Below, piece after piece: positions 7,921 to 15,703 of a stretch of DNA of 33,584 nt; position 1 is the first letter of the stretch; each line of letters begins with the position of its first letter. Source of the DNA: Mesorhizobium sp. WSM3626 (GTDB taxonomy: Bacteria > Pseudomonadota > Alphaproteobacteria > Rhizobiales > Rhizobiaceae). Below the pieces are notes generated by a model, which saw only the letters and a list, made by a program, of their open reading frames with translations, was not told where the DNA came from and searched no databases. The position numbers and the translations under genes were made by a program. The stretch is from contig NZ_AZUY01000005.1 in assembly GCF_000513935.1 (NCBI RefSeq), positions 1-33,584 of the forward strand, given 5' to 3'.

Positions 7921-7966
7921 ATTCCAGTGTGCAAGACATTCCAGTGAGCAAGACATTCCAGTGAGC
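7921..7966 (+). repeat. 17-base tandem repeat in the 5' leader of the sugar-binding protein gene
   Basis: The unit ATTCCAGTGWGCAAGAC occurs at 7921-7937 and 7938-7954, with a partial third copy at 7955-7966. Only one base (T/A) differs between the first two units. It sits 44-90 bases before the ATG of the binding-protein gene, after the large palindrome. Confidence 0.75.
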
Positions 7967-8009
7967 TAGTCCGGTCAGTCCTGCGACTGACCAAAACGGG
8001 AGGTTGAAC

Positions 8010-8972
8010 ATGAAATCCTTGATACGCAATGCATCCGTGGCCGCCGCGGCCCTGGTTGTCGGCCTGACGGCGACGGCTATCGCGCGCGCCGACGACAAGC
8101 CGACGCTGGCCTTCGTCGTCAACGGCGCTTCCGATTTCTGGAAAGCGGCCGAAGCCGGCGTCAAGAAGGCGCAGGGCGAACTGCCCGACTACACGCTTGA
8201 ACTCAAATATCCCGAACAGTCCTCGGTCGCCATCCAGCAGCGGCTGATGGACGATCTGGTGACCGCCGGCGTCAAGGGCATCATGGTCTCGGCCGTCGAT
8301 CCCAAGACCTCGACCGATGGCCTGAACAAGATCGCCTCGCAAACGGCGCTGTTCACCACCGACAGCGACGCTCCGCAGACCAAGCGCGTCGCCTATATCG
8401 GCTCGTCCAATGTCGACGCCGGCAAGCAGGCGGCCGAAATCGCCAAAAAGGCGATGCCGAACGGCGGCAAGTGCCTGGGCTTCGTCGGCCTGCTCGGCGC
8501 CGACAATGCCAAGGAACGCATCCAGGGCATGAAGGACGGCCTCGCCGGCACCAAGATCGAGCTCGTCGACGTGCGCGGCGACGACATCGACCAGGCGCGT
8601 GCCAAGAAGAATGTCGAGGACGCGCTTGTCGCCAGCCCCGACGTCACCTGCATGGTCGGCTTCTACTCCTACAACACGCCGCGCATCTATGAGGCGCTGC
8701 GCGATGCCGGCAAGCTCGGCTCGATCACCGTCGTCGGCTTCGATGACGATCCGATCACGCTGGGCGGCGTCAAGGAAGGCACCATTGCCGCCACCGTCGT
8801 GCAGCAGCCCTTCGAATGGGCCTATCAGGGCATGAAGCTGATGGCCGCCTATCTCAAGGGCGACAAGTCGGGCATCCCGGCCGGCAATCTGATCATCATC
8901 CCGACCAAGATCATCGGCAAGGATGATGTCGACGCCTATGCCGCCAATCTCAAGGCGATGTCTGGAAACTAA
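8010..8972 (+). CDS. Sugar ABC transporter periplasmic substrate-binding protein (RbsB-like)
   Basis: 320 residues. A basic N-terminus and hydrophobic stretch end in AIARA before DDKPT, a Sec signal peptide cut near residue 27. The mature part is a type I sugar-binding fold: LAFVVNGASDFWKAAEAGV, VSAVDPKT, AYIGSSNVDAGKQAAE, CMVGFYSYNTPRI and TVVGFDDDPITLGGV. ATG 8010 follows GGGAGG at 7998-8003, so the TTG six bases earlier is not used. It heads the operon binding protein, ATPase, permease. The carbohydrate (pentose, polyol or similar) cannot be told from sequence alone. Confidence 0.92.
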   Translation: MKSLIRNASVAAAALVVGLTATAIARADDKPTLAFVVNGASDFWKAAEAGVKKAQGELPDYTLELKYPEQSSVAIQQRLMDDLVTAGVKGIMVSAVDPKTSTDGLNKIASQTALFTTDSDAPQTKRVAYIGSSNVDAGKQAAEIAKKAMPNGGKCLGFVGLLGADNAKERIQGMKDGLAGTKIELVDVRGDDIDQARAKKNVEDALVASPDVTCMVGFYSYNTPRIYEALRDAGKLGSITVVGFDDDPITLGGVKEGTIAATVVQQPFEWAYQGMKLMAAYLKGDKSGIPAGNLIIIPTKIIGKDDVDAYAANLKAMSGN

Positions 8973-8986
8973 GACTACACCGAGTT

Positions 8987-9015
8987 CAGCCGGCTCAACT
9001 CGCTTGAGCCGGCTG
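8987..9015 (+). other. Intercistronic stem-loop after the binding-protein gene
   Basis: CAGCCGGCTCA (8987-8997) pairs perfectly with TGAGCCGGCTG (9005-9015) around a 7-base loop. No T-run follows, so it is not a classic terminator. Placed just after the binding-protein stop and before the ATPase gene, it probably protects the upstream mRNA or attenuates read-through, giving excess binding protein. Confidence 0.7.
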
Positions 9016-9092
9016 TTCGCATTGACGAACCCTGCCGGGATCGTCAGTCTGCAGATCGGGCCGTTTTGGCCCACCGGCTGCTGTCAGGCATG

Positions 9093-10631
9093 ATGAATTA
9101 TTCCGACACATCCATCGCGGCGACCACTCCGTTCCTCAGCCTGGAGAACGTGCGCAAGACCTATCCGGGCGTGGTGGCGCTCGACGGGTTTTCCATGGAG
9201 GTCAGGCCGGGCGAGGTCATCGGCCTGGTCGGCGAGAACGGCGCGGGCAAGTCGACGCTGATGAAGATCCTCGGCGGCGTCACCACGCCGGATACCGGCA
9301 CCATCACCGTCGACGGCACCGCCCATAAGGACCTGACGGTCGAAGGCAGCCTTGGTTCCGGCATCGCCTTCGTCCACCAGGAACTCAACCTGTTCGAAAA
9401 CCTCGATGTCGCCGCCAACATCTTCTTCGGCCGCGAACCGCTGCGCGCCGGTCCGCTGAGGCTGGTCGACCGCGCGAAACTGCGCGAAATGGTGGCGCCG
9501 CTGCTGAAGCGCGTCGGCGCCAATTTCTCCGCCGACACACAGGTCGCGGACCTGTCGCTGGCGCAGCAGCAGATGGTCGAGATCGCCAAGGCGCTGTCGA
9601 TCAAGGCCAGGCTGGTGATCCTCGACGAGCCGACATCGAGCCTGCCGCTCGCCGAGACCGACAAGCTGCTCGACGTCATCAAGGCGCTGAAGGCCGACGG
9701 CATCAGCGTCATCTTCATCTCGCACCGCCTGCACGAGATCGAGCGCGTCGCCGACCGGGTCGTCGTGCTGCGCGACGGCATGCTGGCCGGCACGCTAGGC
9801 AAGCGCGACATCAACCACGACCAGATGGTCAAGCTGATGATCGGCCGGATGCTGAAGGAACGTGAAAAGGCCTCCGAGGCGGGGCGGGCGCCGGGCGCCG
9901 TGGCGCTCTCGGCCAAGGCCGTCCGCACCCCCACCTATCCCAGCCGGCCGGTCGATCTCGACGTCAGGCGCGGCGAAATCCTTGGTCTCGCCGGCCTCGT
10001 CGGCTCCGGCCGCACCGAACTTGCGCGGGTGTTCTTCGGCATCGAAGCCAGCCTTGGCGGCACGCTGGAGCTCAACGGCAAGCCGCTGGCGCTGGCGAGT
10101 GCCGCCGATGCCGTCGCGCAAGGCATTTTCCTGGTGCCGGAAGACCGCAAGCTAACCGGCATCCTGCTCGACCTGTCGATCGCCCAGAATATTTCACTCC
10201 CCAATTTGCCGGCGCATGCCAGGCGCTCGCTGGTCTCCAACAGCGCGGAAGTCGCTACCGCCGAGAAGCAAAAGAAGAATCTCGGCATCAAGGCGCCTTC
10301 GGTGCAGACGCGCACCGGCACGCTGTCGGGCGGCAACCAGCAAAAAGTCGTGCTCGGCAAATGGCTCGCCATGAACCCGAAGGTGATGATCCTCGACGAG
10401 CCGACGCGCGGCATCGACATCGGCGCCAAGGCCGAGATTTACGGGCTGATGCGGGCGCTGGCGGACGCCGGCGTCGCCGTGCTGATGATCTCCAGCGACA
10501 TGGAAGAGGTGATCGGCGTCTCCGATCGCATCGCCGTCATGCATGAGGGCCAGATCTCGGGCATTCTCGACAAGGATCAGTTCAGCCAGGAAAACGTGCT
10601 TTTGCTGGCGGTGGGCAAGCCGGCAAACTAG
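9093..10631 (+). CDS. Sugar ABC transporter ATP-binding protein, two ATPase domains (RbsA/MglA-like)
   Basis: About 512 residues with two tandem ABC domains. The first has GENGAGKST (Walker A), LSLAQQQMVEIAKAL in place of the usual signature, and VILDEPTSSL (Walker B). The second begins LDVRRGEILGLAGLVGSGRTEL, a degenerate Walker A as usual in the family, and keeps LSGGNQQKVVLGKWL and MILDEPTRGID. This is the normal CUT2-family layout. It is cytoplasmic, energising the permease at 10729. Two adjacent ATGs exist; 9093 is preferred by spacing from a weak AGG, while a TTG at 9066 would lengthen it by 9 residues. Confidence 0.93.
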   Translation: MNYSDTSIAATTPFLSLENVRKTYPGVVALDGFSMEVRPGEVIGLVGENGAGKSTLMKILGGVTTPDTGTITVDGTAHKDLTVEGSLGSGIAFVHQELNLFENLDVAANIFFGREPLRAGPLRLVDRAKLREMVAPLLKRVGANFSADTQVADLSLAQQQMVEIAKALSIKARLVILDEPTSSLPLAETDKLLDVIKALKADGISVIFISHRLHEIERVADRVVVLRDGMLAGTLGKRDINHDQMVKLMIGRMLKEREKASEAGRAPGAVALSAKAVRTPTYPSRPVDLDVRRGEILGLAGLVGSGRTELARVFFGIEASLGGTLELNGKPLALASAADAVAQGIFLVPEDRKLTGILLDLSIAQNISLPNLPAHARRSLVSNSAEVATAEKQKKNLGIKAPSVQTRTGTLSGGNQQKVVLGKWLAMNPKVMILDEPTRGIDIGAKAEIYGLMRALADAGVAVLMISSDMEEVIGVSDRIAVMHEGQISGILDKDQFSQENVLLLAVGKPAN

Positions 10632-10715
10632 TGCATGCCGCGCAAAAATGACCCTCGGTTTTGCGGCAACGGCATACATAAACAAAGAGCTGAAGCGCGC
10701 GACGCGCTTTAGCTA
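10631..10715. repeat. Rhizobial intergenic repeat, degenerate copy
   Basis: Between ATPase and permease genes lies a sequence with CGCAAAA...TTTTGCG and then GAAGCGCG-CGA-CGCGCTTT, a dyad. The same two-part layout (a CAAAA/TTTTG stem followed by an AAGCGCG dyad) occurs inverted at 15468-15568. I recognise this as a dispersed non-coding element common in Rhizobiales genomes. Confidence 0.55.
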
Positions 10716-10728
10716 AGCGGAGACGACG

Positions 10729-11724
10729 ATGACAAAGAAAGATCTCGGCCTGCTGATCCTGATCCTGGTGGTCGGGGCGATCGTTGCCATCATCAATCCG
10801 CGCTTCCTCCTGCCGATCAATCTCGCCAACACCTCGAACCTCATCGGTCTGTTTGGTATCCTGTCGATAGGGCAGGCCTTCGTCATCATCACCGGCGGCA
10901 TCGAGCTGTCCGTCGGCTCCGTCGTCGCGTTGCTAGGGACGCTGTTCATCGACTTCATCGCCGTGCGCGGCATGGGATGGCCGATCGCCATCGTGCTGAT
11001 CCTGGTGCTCGGCGCCATCATCGGGCTGGCGCATGGCTGGCTGATCACGCGGCTCAAGCTGCAGCCCTTCGTCGTCACCTTGTGCGGCCTGTTGATTTAT
11101 CGCGGCGTCGCGCGCTTCTACACCGCCGACGGCACGGCGGGCTTCGCCTTCGGCCAGAATTTCCCAACGCTCGAATTCCTGACCGCTGGCCGCTCCTGGG
11201 GCGTGCCGAACTCCTTCTTCGCGCTGATCGTCATCGCCATCGTCATGTGGGTGGTGCTGCACCGCTCGGTGTTCGGGCGCTATCTCTACGCCATCGGCAA
11301 GAACGAGGAGGCGGCGAAATATTCCGGCATTCGCACCGGGCGCGTCGTCATGGCGGCTTACGTCATCTGCGGCGTGCTGACGGCGCTGTCGGCGATCTAT
11401 TTCGCCATGTATACGCGCTCGATCTCGCCGGCCAGCCATGGCCAGTTCTACGAGCTCTACGCCATTGCGGCCGCCGTGCTCGGCGGCTTCTCGCTGCGCG
11501 GCGGCGAGGGCTCGCTGATCGGCGTCATCCTCGGCACGGTGCTGCTGCAGGAATTGCAGAACCTGGTCAACCTGCTCGGCATTCCCTCCTCGCTCAACTT
11601 CGCGGTGATGGGTGGCGTCATCCTCATCGGCGTACTGGTCGACCAGCAATGGGGCGTGTTCCGGGCGCGGCGGCGGATGGTCGATGCCGCCCGCAAGGGC
11701 GCGGTCGGCGCCGCGGCGGAATAA
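10729..11724 (+). CDS. Sugar ABC transporter permease (RbsC-like)
   Basis: 331 residues, mostly hydrophobic, with the BPD_transp_2 pattern of about 8-10 membrane spans. Landmarks are IGQAFVIITGGIELSVGSVVAL, LQPFVVTLCGLLIYRG, GRYLYAIGKNEEAAKYSGI and GRVVMAAYVICGVL. IAAAVLGGFSLRGGEGSLIGVILGT is the EAA-like loop and helix contacting the ATPase. The ATG at 10729 follows GCGGAG. It is the last gene of the importer; no clear terminator follows in 11725-11843. Confidence 0.92.
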   Translation: MTKKDLGLLILILVVGAIVAIINPRFLLPINLANTSNLIGLFGILSIGQAFVIITGGIELSVGSVVALLGTLFIDFIAVRGMGWPIAIVLILVLGAIIGLAHGWLITRLKLQPFVVTLCGLLIYRGVARFYTADGTAGFAFGQNFPTLEFLTAGRSWGVPNSFFALIVIAIVMWVVLHRSVFGRYLYAIGKNEEAAKYSGIRTGRVVMAAYVICGVLTALSAIYFAMYTRSISPASHGQFYELYAIAAAVLGGFSLRGGEGSLIGVILGTVLLQELQNLVNLLGIPSSLNFAVMGGVILIGVLVDQQWGVFRARRRMVDAARKGAVGAAAE

Positions 11725-11843
11725 GCGCCCGCAACTGCTTGTCCTTGCGGAAAGAAGTAGCATACCCGCGCTGCGGGGAGCCGAGGGCTGGCGTGCCTTC
11801 ATGGCCACCGTCGGGTCATCCCGCCCATGCGGCTTTGACTTAA

Positions 11844-12059
11844 CTACCTACCGCCCTCACGCGCGGCGCGGCGAACGCTTTGCAAAAGGATGGCAAGGCA
11901 GCCGACCAGCAGCAGCCCACCGCCAAGCAGCGGTGGCAGTGCGAGCAGCTTCACCCCCGCGGTAACGGCGGCCACCAGGACCAGCGCCAGCAGCGCCAGA
12001 TTGCCGTCATCGACGAACATGCCGAAGAATTCCCTGGCGACGAGACGAAGGACGTTCAT
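11844..12059 (-). CDS. Small two-helix membrane protein, unknown function
   Basis: 71 residues from ATG 12059. The N-terminus is amphipathic (MNVLRLVAREFFGMFVDDG), two hydrophobic segments follow (LALLALVLVAAVTAGVKLL and LLGGGLLLVGCLAILL), and the tail is basic (QSVRRAAREGG). The start overlaps the stop of the upstream gene as ATGA, so the two are translationally coupled and likely work together at the inner membrane. I do not recognise a characterised family. Confidence 0.7.
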   Translation of the reverse strand: MNVLRLVAREFFGMFVDDGNLALLALVLVAAVTAGVKLLALPPLLGGGLLLVGCLAILLQSVRRAAREGGR

Positions 12060-12811
12060 CGGGCGAGCCCTCCGGCTGCTGTCGGACGGGTGCCGCGCAA
12101 CCAACGCACCATGGCGAAGGACGCCAGCGCGACTATGGCGAAGATGGCGAGCACGGCAAGATCGGCGCCCGGCCAGTCGGCGCCGATCCCCTCGCCGGTC
12201 CAGAAGATGCCAAAGCTGGTCAGCATCAGGCCGACCACGAATTTCAGCGCATTCTCGGGCACGCGCGCCAGCGGCCGGTGAACCGCCAGACCGACAAGCA
12301 TCACCAGGATGAAAGCGGCCAGCGCGCCCATGCTGGCGTAAAATGTCTGTCCATGCGCGGCGCCGACGGCGATGACGATGAACACCACCTCGACGCCCTC
12401 GAGCAGCACCGCCTTGAAGGAGGCCAGTCCGGCGAGGTAGTCGGCGCGCCGGTCGGCGGCCTGCCGGTGCAGCGCCGCGGTTTCCTTGGCGAAGGCCGCC
12501 TCTTCGTCATGCAGGGCGATGACGCCGACGCTGCGCAGGATGGCCTTTCGCAGCCAGCGCATACCGAACAGGATCAGCAGCACCCCGACGGCGAACTGCA
12601 GCGTCGTGATCGGCACCAGCGCCAGCAGCGGCCCGAACGCCAGCACCAGAGCCGCCAGCAGCGCCAGCGCCAGCGCGGCGCCCGTCAGTGCCGGACGCCA
12701 GCTGCGTGTCACCCCGACCGCGAGCACGATAGTGAAGGCTTCGACGACCTCGACCAGGGAGGCGAGAAATGCCGCCGTGACTGTCGAGAGGATGGGTGTC
12801 AGTGCCTGCAT
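12056..12811 (-). CDS. COG4280-like predicted polytopic membrane protein
   Basis: 251 residues from ATG 12811, preceded by AGGAAG. There are about seven hydrophobic spans. Two related segments, LVEVVEAFTIVLAVG near residue 20 and LLEGVEVVFIVIAVG in the second half, each carry conserved acidic residues inside a membrane helix, pointing to an internal duplication like those in small cation transporters. A charged, histidine-containing loop (ALHDEEAAFAKETAALHRQA) separates the halves. The protein resembles the uncharacterised COG4280 group; transport is inference. It lies 135 bases downstream of phnN on the same strand and overlaps the next small gene by 4 bases. Confidence 0.72.
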   Translation of the reverse strand: MQALTPILSTVTAAFLASLVEVVEAFTIVLAVGVTRSWRPALTGAALALALLAALVLAFGPLLALVPITTLQFAVGVLLILFGMRWLRKAILRSVGVIALHDEEAAFAKETAALHRQAADRRADYLAGLASFKAVLLEGVEVVFIVIAVGAAHGQTFYASMGALAAFILVMLVGLAVHRPLARVPENALKFVVGLMLTSFGIFWTGEGIGADWPGADLAVLAIFAIVALASFAMVRWLRGTRPTAAGGLAR

Positions 12812-12852
12812 CAAGGCTTCCTGTCTGGCTCGACCCTGATTCCCCCCGGGGC

Positions 12853-12880
12853 GAATTCCCGGATCGTAACCCAGAATCAC
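12853..12880. repeat. Short intergenic repeat (GYDPGI-type element)
   Basis: Between phnN and the COG4280-like gene, the minus strand reads GTGATTCTGGGTTACGATCC before a GGGAATTC end. In one frame this encodes VILGYDPGI, the hallmark of a short repeat scattered through alphaproteobacterial intergenic DNA. It is non-coding here: the ribosome site and ATG of the next gene lie further downstream. Confidence 0.4.
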
Positions 12881-12946
12881 CCTCTGCGGCCAGCATCCCC
12901 AAGCGTCCCGGCGGCAGCGCAAGCAGACGGGTGAAGCTGGCCTCGA

Positions 12947-13576
12947 TCAGATCAGGCCCGACATGTCGGAAAAGGCCATTGCCTTGCGCAGCAGCTCGGC
13001 GAAGCGCTCGCCGGCCACCTCCCGCGGGCCGCTATTGTCGATCGACGTGACGCCAGGGCCGGACAAGGTCACATTGGCGCTGCGCGCCAGCCGCGCCAGC
13101 ACCTCGCCGCGCGACTCGCGGCCGCGCATCGCCAACCGCTCCGCCAGCACCTCGGGCGAAGCGGTGATCTCGACGATCGCCAGATTGGCATAGCGTTCGC
13201 GCAAGGTGGGGATGATCGCGCGCGACACGTTGGCCACGGCGACGTGGCCATTGGAGACGGACCAGTCGACGTCGGCAGGCAGGCCATAGCGCAGGCCATG
13301 CGCTTCCCAGGAGATGGCGAAGGCGCCATCGGCATCGGCCTCGGCGAAGGCGGCGTCGGCCAGCGTGTCGTGATCCTCGCTCGCCGCATCGCTCGGCCTG
13401 GTGATGACGCGGCGCACGAACTCCAGCTGCGTCTCGTCGGCGAAAAGCGCCTTGGCATAGCCGATCACCGTGTCCTTGCCGGCACCGCTTGGGCCCACGA
13501 CAGCGACAAAGACGCCGTGACGGATCGGAAAGGCTTCGGCGGACAGTTCGCGCTCGATCGAGGCCGAGACCATCAT
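12947..13576 (-). CDS. phnN: Ribose 1,5-bisphosphate phosphokinase PhnN
   Basis: 209 residues with a P-loop VVGPSGAGKDTVIGYAKAL at about 26-44, RRVITRP, a guanylate-kinase-like middle (FAISWEAHGLRYGLP) and ANVSRAIIPTLRERY followed by VEITASPEVLAERLAMRGRE. These are PhnN landmarks. The enzyme phosphorylates ribose 1,5-bisphosphate to PRPP, recycling the sugar product of C-P lyase phosphonate breakdown. Its ATG overlaps the phnM stop (ATGA), so it is co-translated with phnM. Confidence 0.9.
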   Translation of the reverse strand: MMVSASIERELSAEAFPIRHGVFVAVVGPSGAGKDTVIGYAKALFADETQLEFVRRVITRPSDAASEDHDTLADAAFAEADADGAFAISWEAHGLRYGLPADVDWSVSNGHVAVANVSRAIIPTLRERYANLAIVEITASPEVLAERLAMRGRESRGEVLARLARSANVTLSGPGVTSIDNSGPREVAGERFAELLRKAMAFSDMSGLI

Positions 13577-14712
13577 GCCACCCGGCGCCCTTGCCGCCAG
13601 ACGGTGCGTACGACCGGAACATGATCGTCGACGCGCACGCGCACCAGATCGGCGCGGCGTCCCTGCTCGATGACGCCGCGGTCGTCAAGGCCGACGGCCT
13701 GCGCCGGGTTCTTCGAAACCATGGCGACGGCCTGCGGCAGCGAAATGCCTTCGACCATGTCACCGAGGAAGAAGGCCGACTGGATCAGGCTGAAGGGGAT
13801 ATAATCGGAGGACAGGATGTCGAGCAGGCCGTCGCTGGCCAAGGTACGGGCCGAGACATTGCCCGAATGCGAGGCGCCGCGCATGACGTTGGGCGCGCCC
13901 ATCAGCACGCCGAGCCCGGCGGCCTTCGAGGCCCGCGCCGCTTCCTCGGTGGTCGGGAACTCGGCCACCCGCACGCCCTGCTCGATGGCCTCGTCGACAT
14001 GGGCCGACGTGGCGTCGTCGTGGCTGGCGAGCACGATGCCGCGCTCCTGGCAGGCGGCGGCGATGAAGACGCGGTTCGGTCCGGAGTTGCGTGCCGATTC
14101 GTCCATCCGCTTCTCGCAGAATTTCTGGAAGTCGCGATCCGAGAGTTTCAGCTTGCGCTGGTAGTAGTAGGCATAGGTTTCCAGATTGACGAACTGGCGC
14201 TGGCCCGGCGCATGGTCCATCAGCGATGCCAGCCTGACCCGCTCGTCGCCGTCGAAATTGGCGAATGCGTTGAGGCAATCCGGCGCTGAAACCTCGCAGC
14301 GAAGATGCAGGAAGTGATCGGCCCGCAGACGATCTTGCCCAACGCTGTCCTCGATCGCATCGGCCAGCCTGCGGATGTCGTCCAATGTCAGGTCGGCGTC
14401 TTCGTCCATGCCGACGCGGAGCGCGTCGAGCACGGTGGTAATGCCGGCGGTCGCGACCTGCGCGTCATGGGCAAGCACCGCCGCGATCGGGTTCCAGCGC
14501 ACTTTCGGGCGCGGCGCGTAATGGCCTTCGAGATGATCGGTGTGGAGTTCGACCAGCCCTGGAATGATATAGTCGCCGCCCATGTCCTCGCCGATGCGGC
14601 CAGTGCCAGCATCGATGCCGGCGATAAAGCCGTCGCGCAGCACCAGCGAACCTTCGACGATCTCGTCGGCAAGAACGATGCGGGCGTTGGAAAGAACAGT
14701 TTCGACGGTCAT
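13573..14712 (-). CDS. phnM: Alpha-D-ribose 1-methylphosphonate 5-triphosphate diphosphatase PhnM
   Basis: 379 residues of the amidohydrolase superfamily. GLVELHTDHLEGHYAPRP carries the family's metal-binding histidines in the PhnM-specific form. DHFLHLRCEVS, LASHDDATSAHVDEAIEQG and SSDYIPFSLIQ supply the later metal-site strands, and the end (RRADLVRVRVDDHVPVVRTVW) is the small beta domain. It removes pyrophosphate from the ribosyl methylphosphonate triphosphate made by PhnGHIL, before C-P bond cleavage by PhnJ. Those core genes are absent from the window, so they must lie elsewhere if the pathway works. The 2H-phosphoesterase gene ends 35 bases upstream. Confidence 0.93.
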   Translation of the reverse strand: MTVETVLSNARIVLADEIVEGSLVLRDGFIAGIDAGTGRIGEDMGGDYIIPGLVELHTDHLEGHYAPRPKVRWNPIAAVLAHDAQVATAGITTVLDALRVGMDEDADLTLDDIRRLADAIEDSVGQDRLRADHFLHLRCEVSAPDCLNAFANFDGDERVRLASLMDHAPGQRQFVNLETYAYYYQRKLKLSDRDFQKFCEKRMDESARNSGPNRVFIAAACQERGIVLASHDDATSAHVDEAIEQGVRVAEFPTTEEAARASKAAGLGVLMGAPNVMRGASHSGNVSARTLASDGLLDILSSDYIPFSLIQSAFFLGDMVEGISLPQAVAMVSKNPAQAVGLDDRGVIEQGRRADLVRVRVDDHVPVVRTVWRQGRRVA

Positions 14713-14747
14713 TGCGGGTAGTCCTTGGTTCTTGCAGTCGGGTTCGT

Positions 14748-15455
14748 TCAGGCGATTTTCCGGGCCGGGCGCCGTCCGAGCGCGTGCTGGGAAAGCGCCA
14801 TGAACGGCGCACCGGGTTCGGGTTCGACAAACAACGTCAGCGCATCCACCAGCACGGGCTGGCGCAACACATCGGCGAAAAGGCTATCGATCGCCGCGCG
14901 CAGGCGAGGGCTTTCCTGCGGTCCGGCCCGGCCGGACAGGGTCATGTGGAAGCGGAAGGTGTCGAAGACATAGGGGTAACCCCATTGGCAGAGATTGCGA
15001 AACTCGGCCGGCTTCAGCGAATCCGGACTGCGCCGCTCGATCTCGGCCTCGCTCAACGGAGCGCGAAACCGGTCGAAATCGCGCACGACGTCGTCGGCGA
15101 AGCGGTTGAGCGGAGGCAGCGGACCATCTGGCACAAGCGCGAAGAAGCCGTCGATCTGGCTGACGACAAGGCGCGGGACCGTCACGACAGGCGTTGCTTC
15201 GGCAAAACGGTCGAGCGCCGCGCGCAGCGAAGCCTCGGTCTCTGTGGCAGCCAGGTGGAAAGGCGCTTTCAGCGTGGCGTGGAAACCATAGCGGCGCGCC
15301 GAAGCGGTGTGGAAGGCCACTTCCGCCGCCAACAGCTCGGCAACGGCCTCAACAGGCCTGGTCGCGGCACCAAACGGGTCGCGGCCCAGCCAGTTGGCGG
15401 CGATTCGCGCCAGCGGCTCGTCCTGCCGGGGAGTGAAATAAATGGCATAACGCAT
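14748..15455 (-). CDS. DUF1045 phosphonate-metabolism protein, 2H-phosphoesterase fold
   Basis: 235 residues with two HxT motifs, H59-A-T61-L and H170-M-T172-L, diagnostic of the 2H phosphoesterase superfamily. MRYAIYFTPRQDEPLARIAANWLG is the typical DUF1045 start. The family is found with C-P lyase genes. The 2H fold acts on cyclic phosphates, so it could open the 5-phosphoribosyl 1,2-cyclic phosphate released by C-P lyase, the job of PhnP elsewhere; this is inference from fold and context. The first gene of the minus-strand phn run, it is preceded by a dispersed repeat. Confidence 0.88.
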   Translation of the reverse strand: MRYAIYFTPRQDEPLARIAANWLGRDPFGAATRPVEAVAELLAAEVAFHTASARRYGFHATLKAPFHLAATETEASLRAALDRFAEATPVVTVPRLVVSQIDGFFALVPDGPLPPLNRFADDVVRDFDRFRAPLSEAEIERRSPDSLKPAEFRNLCQWGYPYVFDTFRFHMTLSGRAGPQESPRLRAAIDSLFADVLRQPVLVDALTLFVEPEPGAPFMALSQHALGRRPARKIA

Positions 15456-15467
15456 GGGAAGTCCTCG

Positions 15468-15568
15468 TTAAAGCGCGCCGCGTTTGAAGGGTGCGACGCG
15501 CTTTAAGTCTTCATTGGTTCATATCATCATCCCAAAACCGCTACGCACTTTTGGGCGACGTGTACTAG
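15468..15568. repeat. Rhizobial intergenic repeat upstream of the phn genes
   Basis: On the minus strand this contains CCCAAAAGTGCGTAGCGG, then TTTTGGG (stem), followed by an AAAGCGCG...CGCGCTTT dyad. Bases 15534-15552 are the exact reverse complement of 26755-26773, and the layout matches 10631-10715. It lies between the phn genes and iolB in a 248-base non-coding stretch, probably in the phn 5' leader. The remainder (15569-15703) shows no other clear element. Confidence 0.65.
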
Positions 15569-15703
15569 AACCGTTGCCATAGGTGATTTCCATGACGGAT
15601 TGACGAAGCCTTGAGGGGTTTCGAAGGCAAATCGACCCTCAGGGTCGTTAGCCGACGATTTTTCCAAGCTGGACCAATAGGTTCAGCCGGAATCGCAGGA
15701 CGG

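Noticed and set aside
7756..7947. 63-codon frame in the intergenic region before the ABC operon
   Set aside because: It runs through the palindrome and tandem repeat, lacks a ribosome site and has no recognisable features.
11760..11785. Possible terminator after the sugar permease
   Set aside because: CCCGC-GCT-GCGGG is a short stem without a following T-run.
11612..11965. Plus-strand frame after the permease
   Set aside because: No ribosome site or recognisable domain; it overlaps the permease 3' end and an opposite-strand small membrane protein gene that has a coupled start.
15569..15620. Possible Pho box upstream of the phn genes
   Set aside because: CCGTCATGGAAATCACCTAT on the minus strand only weakly resembles the paired CTGTCAT consensus; the second half does not match.
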